A stretch of DNA of 64,000 nucleotides from Orenia metallireducens (GTDB lineage Bacteria; Bacillota; Halanaerobiia; Halobacteroidales; Halobacteroidaceae). Below the pieces are notes generated by a model. That model worked only from the letters and a program-made list of their open reading frames with translations, was not told where the DNA came from and searched no databases. Positions within the stretch are counted from its first letter, which is position 1; each line of letters begins with the position of its first letter. The stretch spans positions 678,552-742,551 of the forward strand of contig NZ_LWDV01000010.1 of NCBI RefSeq assembly GCF_001693735.1, read 5' to 3'. Shown in pieces: positions 21,165 to 30,359 of the stretch. The position numbers and the translations under genes were made by a program.

Positions 21165-21291
21165 TAATACTCCTCCTTATTTTTTGATAATTAATATATG
21201 ATAATTTCATTTATTATAAATTGATATTTATCGTATAATGGGTATAAAGAGACACTTTTCACTTTTAAAAAACAAACAAAATTATTAAAAC
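21165..21291. other. Intergenic leader of the ECF S-component gene
   Basis: AT-rich, with a ribosome site AGGAGG before the start at 21164. No riboswitch-like structure was recognised. Confidence 0.4.
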
Positions 21292-21324
21292 ATTTTTCGG
21301 GAAAGCTTATCAGCTTTTTTCCCG
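21292..21324 (-). terminator. Terminator of the panBCD operon
   Basis: On the minus strand CGGGAAAAAAGCT pairs with AGCTTTCCCG and is followed by AAAAATGTTTT. It lies about 260 bases past the panD stop, so the transcript has a long 3' end. Confidence 0.65.
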
Positions 21325-21325
21325 A

Positions 21326-21354
21326 GTTACTTTTAGCATTACCATAAAAGTAAC
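21326..21354. repeat. Palindrome GTTACTTTT...AAAAGTAAC
   Basis: Nine-base perfect arms around an 11-base loop, directly beside the pan terminator. Palindromes of this kind (GGTTACTTTT / AAAAGTAACC) recur in intergenic DNA of many bacteria; only one copy is visible here. The remainder of 21355-21583 shows no other structure. Confidence 0.5.
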
Positions 21355-21583
21355 CAAAAGGTCTAGAAGAAAATTAAACTCTCTCAGCAATCAACACCTA
21401 TTGAAATTGAGAAATATGGTACTTCTAATTCAAAGATCATACCGTAACTATTACTTCTTGAAAATGTTTGCTTCGTTCAAACATTAATTTTCTTCAATTT
21501 AAAATCTTTAAAATCTTTTAATTATCAATTCTCAACTCCACCTTCTCAATTCTAAAAAATATTGCAATATCTTTCTTTCATAT

Positions 21584-21943
21584 TTAAATATCACAATCAC
21601 AAATCTGATTATCTTCATTGACTAACACAACTTTAGGACTTAATTCTTTAGATTCACTTTCATTCATCAGAGCATAGGAGATTATAATTACAGTATCACC
21701 TGTTTGAGCCTTTCTAGCTGCTGCTCCATTTAAACAGATAACCCCTGAGCCCTTTTCACCGGGAATAACATAAGTTTCTAATCGTTCACCATTATTATTA
21801 TTTACAACCTGCACCCTCTCATTAGGGAGTATATCAGCAGCCTCCATTAACTCTTGATCTATAGTGATACTACCAATATAATTCAAATTAGCATCAGTCA
21901 CCTTCGCCCGATGAATTTTGGATTTATACATCATCCTTATCAT
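21584..21943 (-). CDS. panD: Aspartate 1-decarboxylase precursor
   Basis: Makes beta-alanine for pantothenate synthesis. The proenzyme cleaves itself between Gly24 and Ser25 (YIGSITID) to create the pyruvoyl cofactor; both residues are present. The '[23 protein letters not shown]' segment is also typical. At 119 residues the protein is slightly shorter than usual and ends in an odd CDCDI. It starts two bases after the panC stop, and its GGAGG overlaps the end of panC, indicating coupled translation. Confidence 0.96.
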   Translation of the reverse strand: MIRMMYKSKIHRAKVTDANLNYIGSITIDQELMEAADILPNERVQVVNNNNGERLETYVIPGEKGSGVICLNGAAARKAQTGDTVIIISYALMNESESKELSPKVVLVNEDNQICDCDI

Positions 21944-21945
21944 AC

Positions 21946-22791
21946 CTATACCTCCAGAAGAATATTATCTATAAGTCTAGTTTCACCAATATAGACAGCT
22001 AATGCAATCAATATTTTCCCTGTAACTAAATCGACTTCTTTGAGATTCTTTTCATTAGCAATATGTACATAATCTATCCTAGCCAAAGGTTCATTTTCTA
22101 TATTCTTTATAATTTGAGATTTAATTAAGTTAGCGTCTCTTTTGCCAGCTTCTATCATATTCTTAGCCAAAGTCAAAGATTTAAATAAAATTAAAGCAGC
22201 CTCTCTTTCTTTAGTACTTAAATACTTATTACGAGAGCTCATAGCCAATCCATCTTCTTCTCTTACAATAGGTACAACTACTATCTTTACATCAAAGTTT
22301 AAATCTTCTACCATCTTCTTAATAACCAAGACCTGCTGAGCATCCTTTTGACCAAAATAAGCTCTATCAGGGTTTACAATGTTAAATAACTTAGTTACTA
22401 TAGTACAAACACCTCTAAAATGCCCTGGTCTAGAAGCCCCACAAAGTTTTGTAGTCAAGTCGTCTACCTCAACTCTAGTACAGGCATTTTTTAGATAAAT
22501 CTCTTCAACCTTTGGAGCAAAAATAATATCAATACCTACCCCTTTAGCTAACTTAGCGTCATGCTCTAAATTTCGAGGGTAATCCTCATAATCCTCATCT
22601 GGACCAAATTGAGTTGGGTTGATAAAGATACTGGCTATTACTATATCATTCTCCTCTTTAGCCCTTTCCATCAAAGTTAAATGCCCCTGATGTAAGTAAC
22701 CCATAGTAGGTACAAACCCTATTTTCTTTCCTTCTCTTCTTCTAGCTTTCACATAATCTCTAATATCAGAAATCCTATGATATATCTCCAC
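21946..22791 (-). CDS. panC: Pantothenate synthetase
   Basis: Joins pantoate and beta-alanine with ATP to make pantothenate. The 281-residue protein has the nucleotidyl-transferase HIGH-type motif as HQGH (34-37, in [12 protein letters not shown]) and the '[12 protein letters not shown]' and 'YFGQKDAQQ' family motifs. 'AMSSRNKYL' is the KMSKS-like loop. It lies 12 bases after panB and two bases before panD in an operon. Confidence 0.97.
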   Translation of the reverse strand: MEIYHRISDIRDYVKARRREGKKIGFVPTMGYLHQGHLTLMERAKEENDIVIASIFINPTQFGPDEDYEDYPRNLEHDAKLAKGVGIDIIFAPKVEEIYLKNACTRVEVDDLTTKLCGASRPGHFRGVCTIVTKLFNIVNPDRAYFGQKDAQQVLVIKKMVEDLNFDVKIVVVPIVREEDGLAMSSRNKYLSTKEREAALILFKSLTLAKNMIEAGKRDANLIKSQIIKNIENEPLARIDYVHIANEKNLKEVDLVTGKILIALAVYIGETRLIDNILLEV

Positions 22792-22803
22792 TCTACTTCC
22801 TCC

Positions 22804-23607
22804 TTAAAAACTCTCTTCTACTTTAGGAAATTCCCCCTGTTTAACATCATTCTTATACTTCGATATTGCTAAACTTATATCAGTATCTAACTCAGCATAT
22901 CTTCTGACAAATTTAGGCCTAAAATTAGAGAAGAGCCCTAACATATCTTGGGTTACGAGAACCTGACCATCACAAGCATTTCCAGCACCTATACCTATAG
23001 TTGGAATAGATATTCTTTCAGTCACTTCTTTAGCTAAATCAGCTGGAATACATTCCAATACAACTGCAAAAACCCCTGCCTTCTCCAAAACCAATACATC
23101 TTCAAGCAATTTCTTTCTAGCCTCAACCTCTCTTGCTTGAACTTTAAATCCTCCAAATTGATTGACAGATTGTGGGGTAAGACCTAAGTGTCCCATCACT
23201 GGAATTCCAGCTTGAACAACAGCCTTTACTTCCTCTGATATTTCACTGCCACCCTCTAATTTAACAGCTCCTACTCCAGTCTCTTTGATAATCCTTCCTG
23301 CATTCTGTACTGTCTTAGAAATATCATCTATCTTATAAGACATAAAAGGCATATCACTAACTACTAGGGACTCTTTTACTCCTCTAGCTACTGCCTTACT
23401 ATGGTAGATAATATCATCTAAAGTTACTGCCAAAGTATCTTCATAACCCAAAACAACCATCCCTAAAGAGTCCCCAACTAAAATCACATCAATTCCAGCT
23501 CGATCTATCAGTTGAGCAGTAGGATAATCATAGGCTGTTAGCATAGTAATCTTCTGACCTAGCTCCTTCCTTTCTTGTAAAGTCTTGACAGTTATCTTTT
23601 CTCTCAC
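22804..23607 (-). CDS. panB: 3-methyl-2-oxobutanoate hydroxymethyltransferase
   Basis: Adds a hydroxymethyl group from methylene-tetrahydrofolate to 2-oxoisovalerate, the first committed step of pantothenate synthesis. The protein has [10 protein letters not shown] near the N-terminus, the metal-site '[11 protein letters not shown]' and catalytic 'VVLECIP'. The start is taken as GTG 23607, with GAGGTG six bases upstream; a longer frame begins at 23652 without support. This gives 267 residues, typical for PanB. It is first in panB-panC-panD and is preceded by a structured leader. Confidence 0.95.
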   Translation of the reverse strand: MREKITVKTLQERKELGQKITMLTAYDYPTAQLIDRAGIDVILVGDSLGMVVLGYEDTLAVTLDDIIYHSKAVARGVKESLVVSDMPFMSYKIDDISKTVQNAGRIIKETGVGAVKLEGGSEISEEVKAVVQAGIPVMGHLGLTPQSVNQFGGFKVQAREVEARKKLLEDVLVLEKAGVFAVVLECIPADLAKEVTERISIPTIGIGAGNACDGQVLVTQDMLGLFSNFRPKFVRRYAELDTDISLAISKYKNDVKQGEFPKVEESF

Positions 23608-23654
23608 TTCTATCACCTCACTTCTACTGATAATTAAGCTCTGGTAAATCAAAT

Positions 23655-23694
23655 AGAAAAAGCCCTCTCATCCTTTAAGGACAAGAAGGCTTTT
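23655..23694 (-). terminator. Attenuator-type terminator in the panB leader
   Basis: AAAAGCC...GTCCTT pairs with AAGGA...GGGCTTTTT on the minus strand. It sits about 50 bases before the panB start and downstream of a promoter, so it can only act by premature termination. Confidence 0.75.
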
Positions 23695-23818
23695 ATAATC
23701 ATAACCAAGCATAACTATATCATTAGACATAGTTATCCTAATATTTCAGATTCATACCGTCTCGGTCCTTGAGGATCCAAGCGAAAATATTAAATTGTAT
23801 ATAAAAATAGAAAAATCT
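23695..23818 (-). promoter_or_regulatory. Structured 5' leader of panBCD, possible pan-type RNA
   Basis: Read on the minus strand, a closing stem AATATTTTC / GAAATATT (about 23739-23791) encloses the hairpin CTTGG-A-TCC-TCAA-GGA-CCGAG, in which one A is bulged. A second hairpin ATAACTAT / ATAGTTAT follows, then the terminator. A hairpin with bulged adenosines ahead of pantothenate genes is the description of the published 'pan' RNA motif. The match is from memory and not verified; a leader with a terminator is what the sequence itself shows. Confidence 0.5.
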
Positions 23819-23824
23819 ACTACT

Positions 23825-23853
23825 ATTATACTAAGTAAAACTTTTAATTGCAA
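23825..23853 (-). promoter_or_regulatory. Sigma-70 promoter of panBCD
   Basis: TTGCAA (23848-23853) and TATAAT (23825-23830) are 17 bases apart. Transcription would start near 23818, giving a leader of about 210 bases. Confidence 0.8.
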
Positions 23854-23864
23854 CCCTAAGTAAA

Positions 23865-25541
23865 TTAAAATAACCCTGTAATCTTACCATTCTCATCAAT
23901 ATCTATATTCTCAGCAGCAGGTCGCTTAGGTAATCCTGGCATCGTCATCACATTTCCAGTTAATGCTACCAAAAATCCTGCACCTGCAGATACATTAATC
24001 TCTCTTACTGTTACTTCAAACCCCATCGGTCTTCCTTTCAAAGCAGGATTATCTGATAATGAAACAGGAGTCTTAGCCATACAGATTGGCATCTTATCAA
24101 AACCATCCTTAACTAGCTGCTTAATATCCTTCTTAGCTTGAGCTGTAAAGTTAACCTTAGCTGCTCCATATATTTCAGTAGCAATCTTAATTATCTTATC
24201 TTCAATAGAATCTTCAACATCATATAATACTTTGAAATCACTTGGCTTTTCAATTAGCTCCAATACCTTCTCAGCCAACTCGATTCCACCTTCTCCACCT
24301 TTAGCCCAAACTTGAGATAAGGCTACTTCTACTCCTAACTCTTCACAACGCTCTTTAATTAAATTCAATTCCGCCTCTGTATCTGTTGGAAATTCATTAA
24401 TAGCAACAACTAAAGGCACTCCAAACTTCTGAACATTCTCAATATGCTTCTCTAAATTCTCTAAACCAGCTGCCAATGCATTTAAATTCTCCTCATTTAG
24501 TTCATCTTTGCTTACACCACCATGAAGCTTTAGAGCGCGAGCAGTAGCTACTACTACAACTGCATCAGGGGCTAACCCAGCAAAACGACATTTGATATTA
24601 AAGAACTTCTCCGCTCCTAAATCTGCCCCAAATCCAGCCTCTGTAACTACATAATCAGCAGTTTTAAGGGCTAATTTAGTAGCCATAACACTATTACAAC
24701 CATGAGCAATATTAGCAAAAGGACCACCATGGATAAAGGCAGGAGTATTCTCTAAAGTCTGTACTAAATTAGGCTTGATTGCATCTTTTAATAATGCTGC
24801 CATTGCACCAGCAACCTTTAGATCTTTAGCTGTAATTGCTTCTCCTTCATAGTTATAAGCTACAACCATCTTACCTAGTCTTTCTTTTAAGTCCAATATC
24901 CCCTCTGCTAGACATAAAATCGCCATTACTTCAGAAGCAACGGTAATCATATATCCATCTTGACGAGGCTGACCATTTGCCGTTCCACCAAGACCTACTA
25001 CTATCTCTCTTAAAGCACGGTCATTCATATCTACTACACGTTTAAAATTAATCTTAGTTTGATCTAAATTCAACTCATTTCCTTGCTTAATATGATTATC
25101 AATAGCTGCTGATAATAAATTATGAGCTATACCAATAGCATGAATATCACCTGTAAAATGTAAGTTAATATCCTCCATCGGTACAACTTGTGAATAACCT
25201 CCACCAGCTGCTCCTCCTTTAATTCCCATACATGGTCCTAAAGAAGGTTCACGTAATGCTATTGCAGTATTCTTCCCTATCTTATTTAAAGCTTGACCTA
25301 AACCAACAGTAGTAGTTGATTTTCCTTCTCCTGCTGGAGTAGGATTAATAGCTGTAGTTAAGATTAACTTAGCTGTCTTTTCTTTTTCCATCAACCTCCG
25401 ATAAGTCTCTAATTTGATCTTTGCTTTATAATCACCATATAATTCAATATCATCTTCAGTCAATCCTAACTTGGCAGCTATCTCTTTAATATGTAACATC
25501 TTCGCCTCTTGGGCAATCTCAATATCTGACTTATAACTCAC
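23865..25541 (-). CDS. fhs: Formate-tetrahydrofolate ligase
   Basis: Makes 10-formyl-tetrahydrofolate from formate, ATP and THF, feeding purine synthesis and one-carbon metabolism. The 558-residue protein has the nucleotide-binding loop TPAGEGKST (68-76) and the family motifs '[23 protein letters not shown]' region and 'FTGDIHAIG'. Length is normal. It is preceded by a ZTP riboswitch, the usual control for this gene, and the panB promoter begins just past its stop. No separate terminator was seen. Confidence 0.98.
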   Translation of the reverse strand: MSYKSDIEIAQEAKMLHIKEIAAKLGLTEDDIELYGDYKAKIKLETYRRLMEKEKTAKLILTTAINPTPAGEGKSTTTVGLGQALNKIGKNTAIALREPSLGPCMGIKGGAAGGGYSQVVPMEDINLHFTGDIHAIGIAHNLLSAAIDNHIKQGNELNLDQTKINFKRVVDMNDRALREIVVGLGGTANGQPRQDGYMITVASEVMAILCLAEGILDLKERLGKMVVAYNYEGEAITAKDLKVAGAMAALLKDAIKPNLVQTLENTPAFIHGGPFANIAHGCNSVMATKLALKTADYVVTEAGFGADLGAEKFFNIKCRFAGLAPDAVVVVATARALKLHGGVSKDELNEENLNALAAGLENLEKHIENVQKFGVPLVVAINEFPTDTEAELNLIKERCEELGVEVALSQVWAKGGEGGIELAEKVLELIEKPSDFKVLYDVEDSIEDKIIKIATEIYGAAKVNFTAQAKKDIKQLVKDGFDKMPICMAKTPVSLSDNPALKGRPMGFEVTVREINVSAGAGFLVALTGNVMTMPGLPKRPAAENIDIDENGKITGLF

Positions 25542-25800
25542 TTTTATCTTCCTCCCTTTAAGTTATTATCATTTTTAATATTTCTTTATCCTTCTAGATT
25601 TATCCTTCGTTTTTAATTTTTATGAATACTAACTTCTCTGATATAAAACAGTTTTTAACCTATTCAATTTTGTCTTTTCTTCTTGCTATTCACTACTTAA
25701 CTCTTACTACTCCCCCTACGAGTTTTTATAGTTAAAAAAACTCTCCGTGAGCCGCTGATAATCTCTGTTTCTTAACCCAAAGCATCCATATAACGGCTCT
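25542..25800. other. Leader between the ZTP riboswitch and fhs
   Basis: About 260 bases of transcribed leader. It contains AGAGCCG (about 25793-25799) facing CGGCTC (about 25747-25752) across a 40-base loop, immediately after the riboswitch terminator, and a second T-run (AGTTTTTTTAACT near 25732-25744). No open frame was recognised. The extra stem may be a second terminator or RNA stabiliser. Confidence 0.4.
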
Positions 25801-25802
25801 AC

Positions 25803-25922
25803 AAAAAAAACCGCCTGAACAAATAGCTTTTTATACTATCTGCCCAGGCGGTCGGCTAATTTATTATATAAGTCATAATCCCCTATGGTTAACTCCATAA
25901 TTATCCGCCAGTATTATGACTA
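25803..25922 (-). promoter_or_regulatory. ZTP (pfl) riboswitch controlling fhs
   Basis: On the minus strand the aptamer has the conserved ACTGGCGGA start, a P1 pairing of GTCATAAT with ATTATGAC, the TGGAGTTAACCATAGGGGA region, and the diagnostic 3' part GCCGACCGCCTGGGCA. The CCGCCTGGGCA strand also pairs with TGTTCAGGCGG to form a terminator followed by eight T. Ligand binding (ZTP/ZMP, signals of folate shortage) should therefore block termination and switch fhs on. The class is established; recognition is by motif only. Confidence 0.9.
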
Positions 25923-25933
25923 CTTTTGCTTTG

Positions 25934-25963
25934 ATTATAACATAATAGTTTTTTCTTAGTCAA
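25934..25963 (-). promoter_or_regulatory. Sigma-70 promoter of the fhs riboswitch transcript
   Basis: TTGACT (25958-25963) and TATAAT (25934-25939) with an 18-base spacer, about ten bases upstream of the aptamer. Confidence 0.8.
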
Positions 25964-26078
25964 GATTAAAAAAATTACATTTAATATCTTTTTATGGGAT
26001 AATAAATCTTTAAACGTCCATTTATTTGCTCTAGAGACCACCCTAAATGAAGTTTTTAGTTAATATACTTTACAAGAA

Positions 26079-26477
26079 TTATATTTTCTTTTTTCTTTTA
26101 GCACCACAATTACTACGTCTATTTTGATATAATAAATCTACTTTTAAATAATCCTTAAACCTAATTGCTCTAGAATCAAAACCAGCACCAAAAATTAAAA
26201 TCTGCTCGATATCTTTGGCAAATTTATCAAAAAATTCATCAATCACTTCTGTTCTACCAATAATATATTGATACATACCTGAATTAAAAAATATCTTTTT
26301 AAATTGCTTTCTGAGAAAACTAACTTTTAAAATCATCTTAAAGAAAAATGGAAGAAAGATTGGAGCAATATAATCATCACTTTTATATAAATCATCATCT
26401 TCTTGAAAGGATAGTGCCTGCAATAATCATATCATTGGTGCTGTCCTCGAAACTTTCTTATTAATTCTCTTTAACAT
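26079..26477 (-). pseudogene. Broken leucine-carboxyl-methyltransferase-like (LCM family) gene
   Basis: Starting at ATG 26477 with a good GGAG site, the frame reads MLKRINKKVSRTAPMI, hits TGA (26427-26429), then continues as 'LLQALSFQED...YKSDDYIAPIFLP...GRTEVIDEFF'. It ends in the SAM-binding strand 'ILIFGAGFDSRAIRF'. That order is typical of PPM1/LCM-type S-adenosylmethionine methyltransferases of about 280 residues. The C-terminal half is missing after residue 110 or so, replaced by a basic nonsense tail. Both an internal stop and truncation mark it as a pseudogene. Confidence 0.8.
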
Positions 26478-26506
26478 AATTAATTTCTCCTTTTTAAATA
26501 TACTTT

Positions 26507-27211
26507 TTATTCAGCAGCATAACCTGAAACTTTAAAATCATCAAAGTAACTAATAACAGAATTCATTAAAGTATCTGAGTTATCTTCAGTAGCAGCACCT
26601 GCACTAGAGACAAAGACTCCTACATTAACGCCTTCCTCATGAGTATCTATCCCCGTTAACTTTCCTACAATATTTTCATTAATATAAAAGATGGCCTCAT
26701 CATTATTTTGCTTTATTTTGATTCTATTCTGACCCCATTCATTAAGATGGCTTGTTTCTTCAGTTGTTAAATGAGTCCAACCATCTCCTGTAATTTCATT
26801 GTATCTACTAATACTATATTTTCCTAAATAAGGAGTAATCCGGAAAACATAATAATCAACGGAATCTTCATCCTCAACGCCATTAAAAATTACTCCAGAA
26901 TGCCCCTCCCTTAGAGGCTGCTCTATATTTGCCTCAAGAGTATATTCTGATCCCAACTTAGCAATTGGAGCAATACTTGGAACTATTAAGCCACCTTTGA
27001 ATAATTTAATTTCATAAGTACCATGGTCATTATAAGTTTTACTTGAAACATCATCTGTTCCAGTAACCCAACCAATATTTATACTACTAAAATCATCATG
27101 AAAATTTATTAATGTTGGTTCATTATTTTTAATAACCTCATCATCACCACTACAACCAGTTAACAATAGTAAAGCAATTAATGATACTACTACAGCAAAA
27201 TTAAATTTCAT
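26507..27211 (-). CDS. Lipoprotein with a jelly-roll (LamG/DUF1080-like) domain
   Basis: A 234-residue protein with a lipobox LLLTGC; Cys20 is the predicted lipid anchor. The mature domain has the beta-sandwich pattern of concanavalin-like or DUF1080-type proteins: 'FHDDFSSINIGWVTG', then 'YEIKLFKGGLIVPS', then 'VDYYVFRITPYLGKYSISRY', then 'INENIVGKLTG' and 'SYFDDFKVSG' at the end. Such domains often bind or cleave glycans; no catalytic residues could be assigned. GGAGAG before ATG 27211 sets the start eleven codons inside the longest frame. Confidence 0.75.
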   Translation of the reverse strand: MKFNFAVVVSLIALLLLTGCSGDDEVIKNNEPTLINFHDDFSSINIGWVTGTDDVSSKTYNDHGTYEIKLFKGGLIVPSIAPIAKLGSEYTLEANIEQPLREGHSGVIFNGVEDEDSVDYYVFRITPYLGKYSISRYNEITGDGWTHLTTEETSHLNEWGQNRIKIKQNNDEAIFYINENIVGKLTGIDTHEEGVNVGVFVSSAGAATEDNSDTLMNSVISYFDDFKVSGYAAE

Positions 27212-27284
27212 AATACATTCTCTCCTTTTTATATTTTTAGGCATAAATCTTACTAATAATCATCGATTAAAATCTTAGTTGATT

Positions 27285-27866
27285 TTAATCTTTATTAAAT
27301 AGAAAGTTAATAATTAACTTCCAGATATGATTGTAACGATCAGTTTCAACCTTATCATAGTCTAACTCTTTCTCACCTAAGAAGTGAGAATCTCTTATAA
27401 CTATCTTTTCTCCTTCGCCAATAAAACCATTTAAAAATTCACACCCTCTTACCCTAGCATTCTTAGCAAAAATAGACTTTAATAAAGATCCTTCCTTAAT
27501 ATTAGCACTATCTGCATAAATATTGACAATCATACCTTTAGGAATCTTAATCTCAAAATATACTTCGTTCAAAGTAAAAGCTAACTTATTATCATCAAGA
27601 TCATTGGGATAATTTTGAAGATGTTCTTCTTTATCAAAAGATATTACATTATTATCTGTAATAATCTCATATGGCTCTCTTACCAGATATGTCGTATCTA
27701 TTTTTACATAGTTTCCATTCCAGGTCTCTACTCTTATCCGTGATCCTTTGAAATCCAGAGTTAATTCTTCCTCAATATCAACCTTTATATTTGAAGCACT
27801 TGCCAGTCCATTTAGAATAAATATTAAGGAAAATAAACAAATAAAGATTATAAATTTTGATCTCAT
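27285..27866 (-). CDS. Exported protein, beta-helix-like, unknown function
   Basis: The 193-residue protein begins with a signal peptide (hydrophobic 5-20, likely cut after ASA-S near 24). The rest is beta-rich: 'DFKGSRIRVETWNGNYVKIDTTY' and later 'GSLLKSIFAKNARVRGCEFLNGFIGEGEKIVIRDSHF' resemble the DUF4097/adhesin-like head-domain repeats. It is probably periplasmic or surface-exposed. A purine-rich ribosome site precedes ATG 27866. Spacing suggests possible co-transcription with the lipoprotein 70 bases downstream. Confidence 0.7.
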   Translation of the reverse strand: MRSKFIIFICLFSLIFILNGLASASNIKVDIEEELTLDFKGSRIRVETWNGNYVKIDTTYLVREPYEIITDNNVISFDKEEHLQNYPNDLDDNKLAFTLNEVYFEIKIPKGMIVNIYADSANIKEGSLLKSIFAKNARVRGCEFLNGFIGEGEKIVIRDSHFLGEKELDYDKVETDRYNHIWKLIINFLFNKD

Positions 27867-27939
27867 TTATTCCCCCCCTTTCTTAAAAATAATTTTACTT
27901 TAACCTTAAATATATAATACATTATATATTTTAAAAAAG

Positions 27940-27989
27940 CCCCTAACTAAAGTTAGGAATTACAAAGCCCTTAGAAAATTCTAAGGGTC
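27940..27989. repeat. Hairpin repeat CCTAACtAAAGTTAGG plus CCCTTAGAAAATTCTAAGGG
   Basis: Two adjoining palindromes occupy the gap upstream of the exported protein. The first palindrome and its right flank recur at 32371-32405, and the core palindrome alone at 44552-44567. These look like small dispersed stem-loop units, possibly acting as terminators. Confidence 0.65.
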
Positions 27990-28023
27990 TTATCTGCTAT
28001 CATTATTTAAATAACTATTCTAA

Positions 28024-28437
28024 TCAAAGATCAGCCTTATTAAAATATACTATACTAGCTATTAAAGATAAACTAAAGGTAATAACTAAAGTTATCCATG
28101 AATGAGTTATTGAATATTCAGCTATATCTACAATCCCAAGCCCTGAAACACTAATTACCGTCGGTATAGTCTAAGGAAAAATAGCAGCATATTTAGAATT
28201 TGTAATAAGAATTGCAACCAAAGACGTAAAAATACTAAAACCAATTGCAGGCATAAAGTCTTTAAATATTAGAGTAATTAGAATAATAGTAGGAGTTAAA
28301 GCAAAAAGTAATACTCCACCTAATAAATAAATTTTAAGATATTTTATCAAAAGAGATGAAGTCAAGCCTGCAAAATTACCTACTAAGCCTAATATCTAAG
28401 CTAGAAGTATAGCAACTATCATCAATAATAGAATCCA
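28024..28437 (-). pseudogene. Remnant of an ABC-2 type transporter permease
   Basis: One minus-strand frame runs from about 28437 to TGA 28024 and is interrupted by TAG at 28396-28398 and TAG at 28171-28173. Ignoring these, it encodes successive membrane helices: 'WILLLMIVAILLA', 'LKIYLLGGVLLFALTPTIIL', 'IGFSIFTSLVAILI', 'TIPTVISVSGLGIVDI' and 'WITLVITFSLSLIASIVYF'. This resembles the C-terminal half of bacitracin/lantibiotic-immunity ABC permeases. It abuts a truncated response regulator directly, the usual partner in such modules. The N-terminal half and the ATPase gene are missing. Confidence 0.75.
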
Positions 28438-28439
28438 TC

Positions 28440-28864
28440 CTAATTATCATATACCAATCTGTTGCTATCCTCTTTAGGATTATCACTTCCTAACACAAAG
28501 AATCTACGTAAATGATCCTTTACTCTTGCTATTAGCTCATTAATATTAAAGGGTTTAGTAATATAATCATCTGCCCCAATTCTTAATCCCAATACTTTAT
28601 CAATTTCAGCATCTTTGGCACTTAACATGATTATAGGTATATTCGTTGCCTCTCTAAGCTTTCTACAAACTTCAATTCCATCTACCTTAGGCATCATTAT
28701 ATCTAAAATAATTAAGTTATACTTATCTTTAGAATTGAGCATTTCAAGAGCTTCTTCACCGTTAGAAGCAATATCTACCCTATAGCCTTCTATTTCTAAA
28801 TATTTTTTAAAAGCTTCTGGATTTCTTCTTCATCATCTGCAACTAAAATCTTTATATTTTCCAT
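28440..28864 (-). pseudogene. Truncated and frameshifted OmpR-type response regulator
   Basis: From ATG 28864 the frame reads MENIKILVADDEEEIQ and then shifts near 28826 into 'AFKKYLEIEGYRVDIASNGEEALEML', after which the receiver domain continues intact. It has phospho-acceptor Asp in LIILDIMMP, Ser/Thr in MLSAKD and Lys in ITKPFN. The protein stops 22 residues after the receiver, where the winged-helix DNA-binding domain should be. The downstream sequence is the ABC-2 permease remnant, so a deletion probably removed the output domain, the kinase and the ATPase gene. Confidence 0.82.
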
Positions 28865-28879
28865 ATTATTTCTCACCGC

Positions 28880-30301
28880 TTAAACTATAACATCTATATC
28901 CTTTACTCTATAATCCTGAAGTTCTTTAGGCATCATACTTATAAATTCATTCCAATCTTCCTTTAATAAAGATAGATAGTCAGATTTTGAATTAGTTGCA
29001 TATGTTGTCTCTTGTTTTTCTCTTAAAACTGCTAATGCTTTCTTATATTCATTACTAATTGTATCTGCTGATTTTCCACCAATTTCTGCAAATAAATTAA
29101 TCATACTTTGCCTACTTTTATTATCAAAAAAAGGAGTATAATCGCTCATACCTTTCTCAGTTCCTACACTTTCTATGATTTTCTCTCTACTTATTTGCAT
29201 CAATCCATCTAATACACTAGCTTGCTTGTTAATTAATCTATCAAGTCCTAACATTAGTTTATCACTAAAATCCTTAGGTAAAGCATGCTTTGTAGCAAAA
29301 AGCATCTTAGCTTTTGCCTGCCCCCATTCTACAGATTTAGTAATTCCATCAAAACTATTTGTAAAAGAATATAGATTTTCGTATGCTGAAGCAATAGTCT
29401 TAGAAGTATATTCTAATTCAGAATAACTCATTTCTTCAATCTTATTCTTTGAATTTTCCTCAGATTTCTCTTTTAAATTTTCTTCAACATCTTTTAGCTG
29501 GCTATTTAATTTATTTTGGAAGAAGTCCATATTAGCCTCATCTTCGCTCTGCATTTTATATCTAGTGACAGCTGTGTTTAACTTCATACATAATACTTCC
29601 CCATTTTCATCAGTACAAGTCTCAGGATTTATCTCATAGGTCACTCTGCTATTAACCATCTTATCCCATTCTGTTTGATGTTCTCTCTTAACTTCTCTGA
29701 TATAACTAATATTTTCATTCATTATCCTATATAGATTATTAACAAATTCTTCTTTATTAAAATCATCTCCAAAATAATGTTTAAAATTATCTGCATATTG
29801 AGAGAATAATTCTGCTGCTGTTTCTTCTAATATACTATCTTTTCGTTCAAGTGCTGCTTCTTTTTCAGCACCATCATAGTTTTTTTTGATTCTATCACTC
29901 CACACCTCATTCTTTATAGCTAATCTTTGAATAAAACTACTGTCAAACATTTTATCCCAATCTGCCTTTACAAATAAGGAGTCTAAACTATTACCTTCAT
30001 TTTTAAAAATCTCAGTAATATCCTTACCATGAAGAGACATTGCCTGTTTAAAGTCTAATTTTAATGGATTAACTGAACTTAAATGCTCTTTAATTAACTC
30101 TTTTTTTCTTGTAGTTGATTCTTTAATTTTTTCTAAGCTCTCTTTTGAAATCTCAATCTTATTAAAATCAAAAGGTAGTTCTACCTCACTATAATGAGGA
30201 TCTTCTACAGATATTTCTGCTGATTCTATTCTATCTCTGACTGTATTAATATTATCAAATCTTAAATAACTTGAAACAAATCCACTAATGTTTATATCCA
30301 T
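28880..30301 (-). CDS. Large helical protein of unknown function
   Basis: A 473-residue protein with no signal peptide or membrane helix. It is mostly alpha-helical, charged, and has coiled-coil-like stretches ('NSQLKDVEENLKEKSEENSK' area). Two cysteines lie close together (TCTDENGEVLC). No family was recognised. It is intact while its downstream neighbours are broken. A distant similarity in style to the DUF4885-like pseudogene at 33523-34349 was noticed (short 'I..F....' N-terminus, no export signal) but not enough to claim homology. The start codon has a weak GGGG site upstream. Confidence 0.6.
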   Translation of the reverse strand: MDINISGFVSSYLRFDNINTVRDRIESAEISVEDPHYSEVELPFDFNKIEISKESLEKIKESTTRKKELIKEHLSSVNPLKLDFKQAMSLHGKDITEIFKNEGNSLDSLFVKADWDKMFDSSFIQRLAIKNEVWSDRIKKNYDGAEKEAALERKDSILEETAAELFSQYADNFKHYFGDDFNKEEFVNNLYRIMNENISYIREVKREHQTEWDKMVNSRVTYEINPETCTDENGEVLCMKLNTAVTRYKMQSEDEANMDFFQNKLNSQLKDVEENLKEKSEENSKNKIEEMSYSELEYTSKTIASAYENLYSFTNSFDGITKSVEWGQAKAKMLFATKHALPKDFSDKLMLGLDRLINKQASVLDGLMQISREKIIESVGTEKGMSDYTPFFDNKSRQSMINLFAEIGGKSADTISNEYKKALAVLREKQETTYATNSKSDYLSLLKEDWNEFISMMPKELQDYRVKDIDVIV

Positions 30302-30359
30302 TTTAGTCCCCTTTTTTAATACTTTTAAAGAACATCTTACTAATTTATAATCAACTCTC

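Noticed and set aside
20860-21210. Minus-strand frame in another phase over the ECF S component
   Set aside because: Composition is unnatural (many Ser, Tyr, Trp, Cys), while the S-component frame has family motifs.
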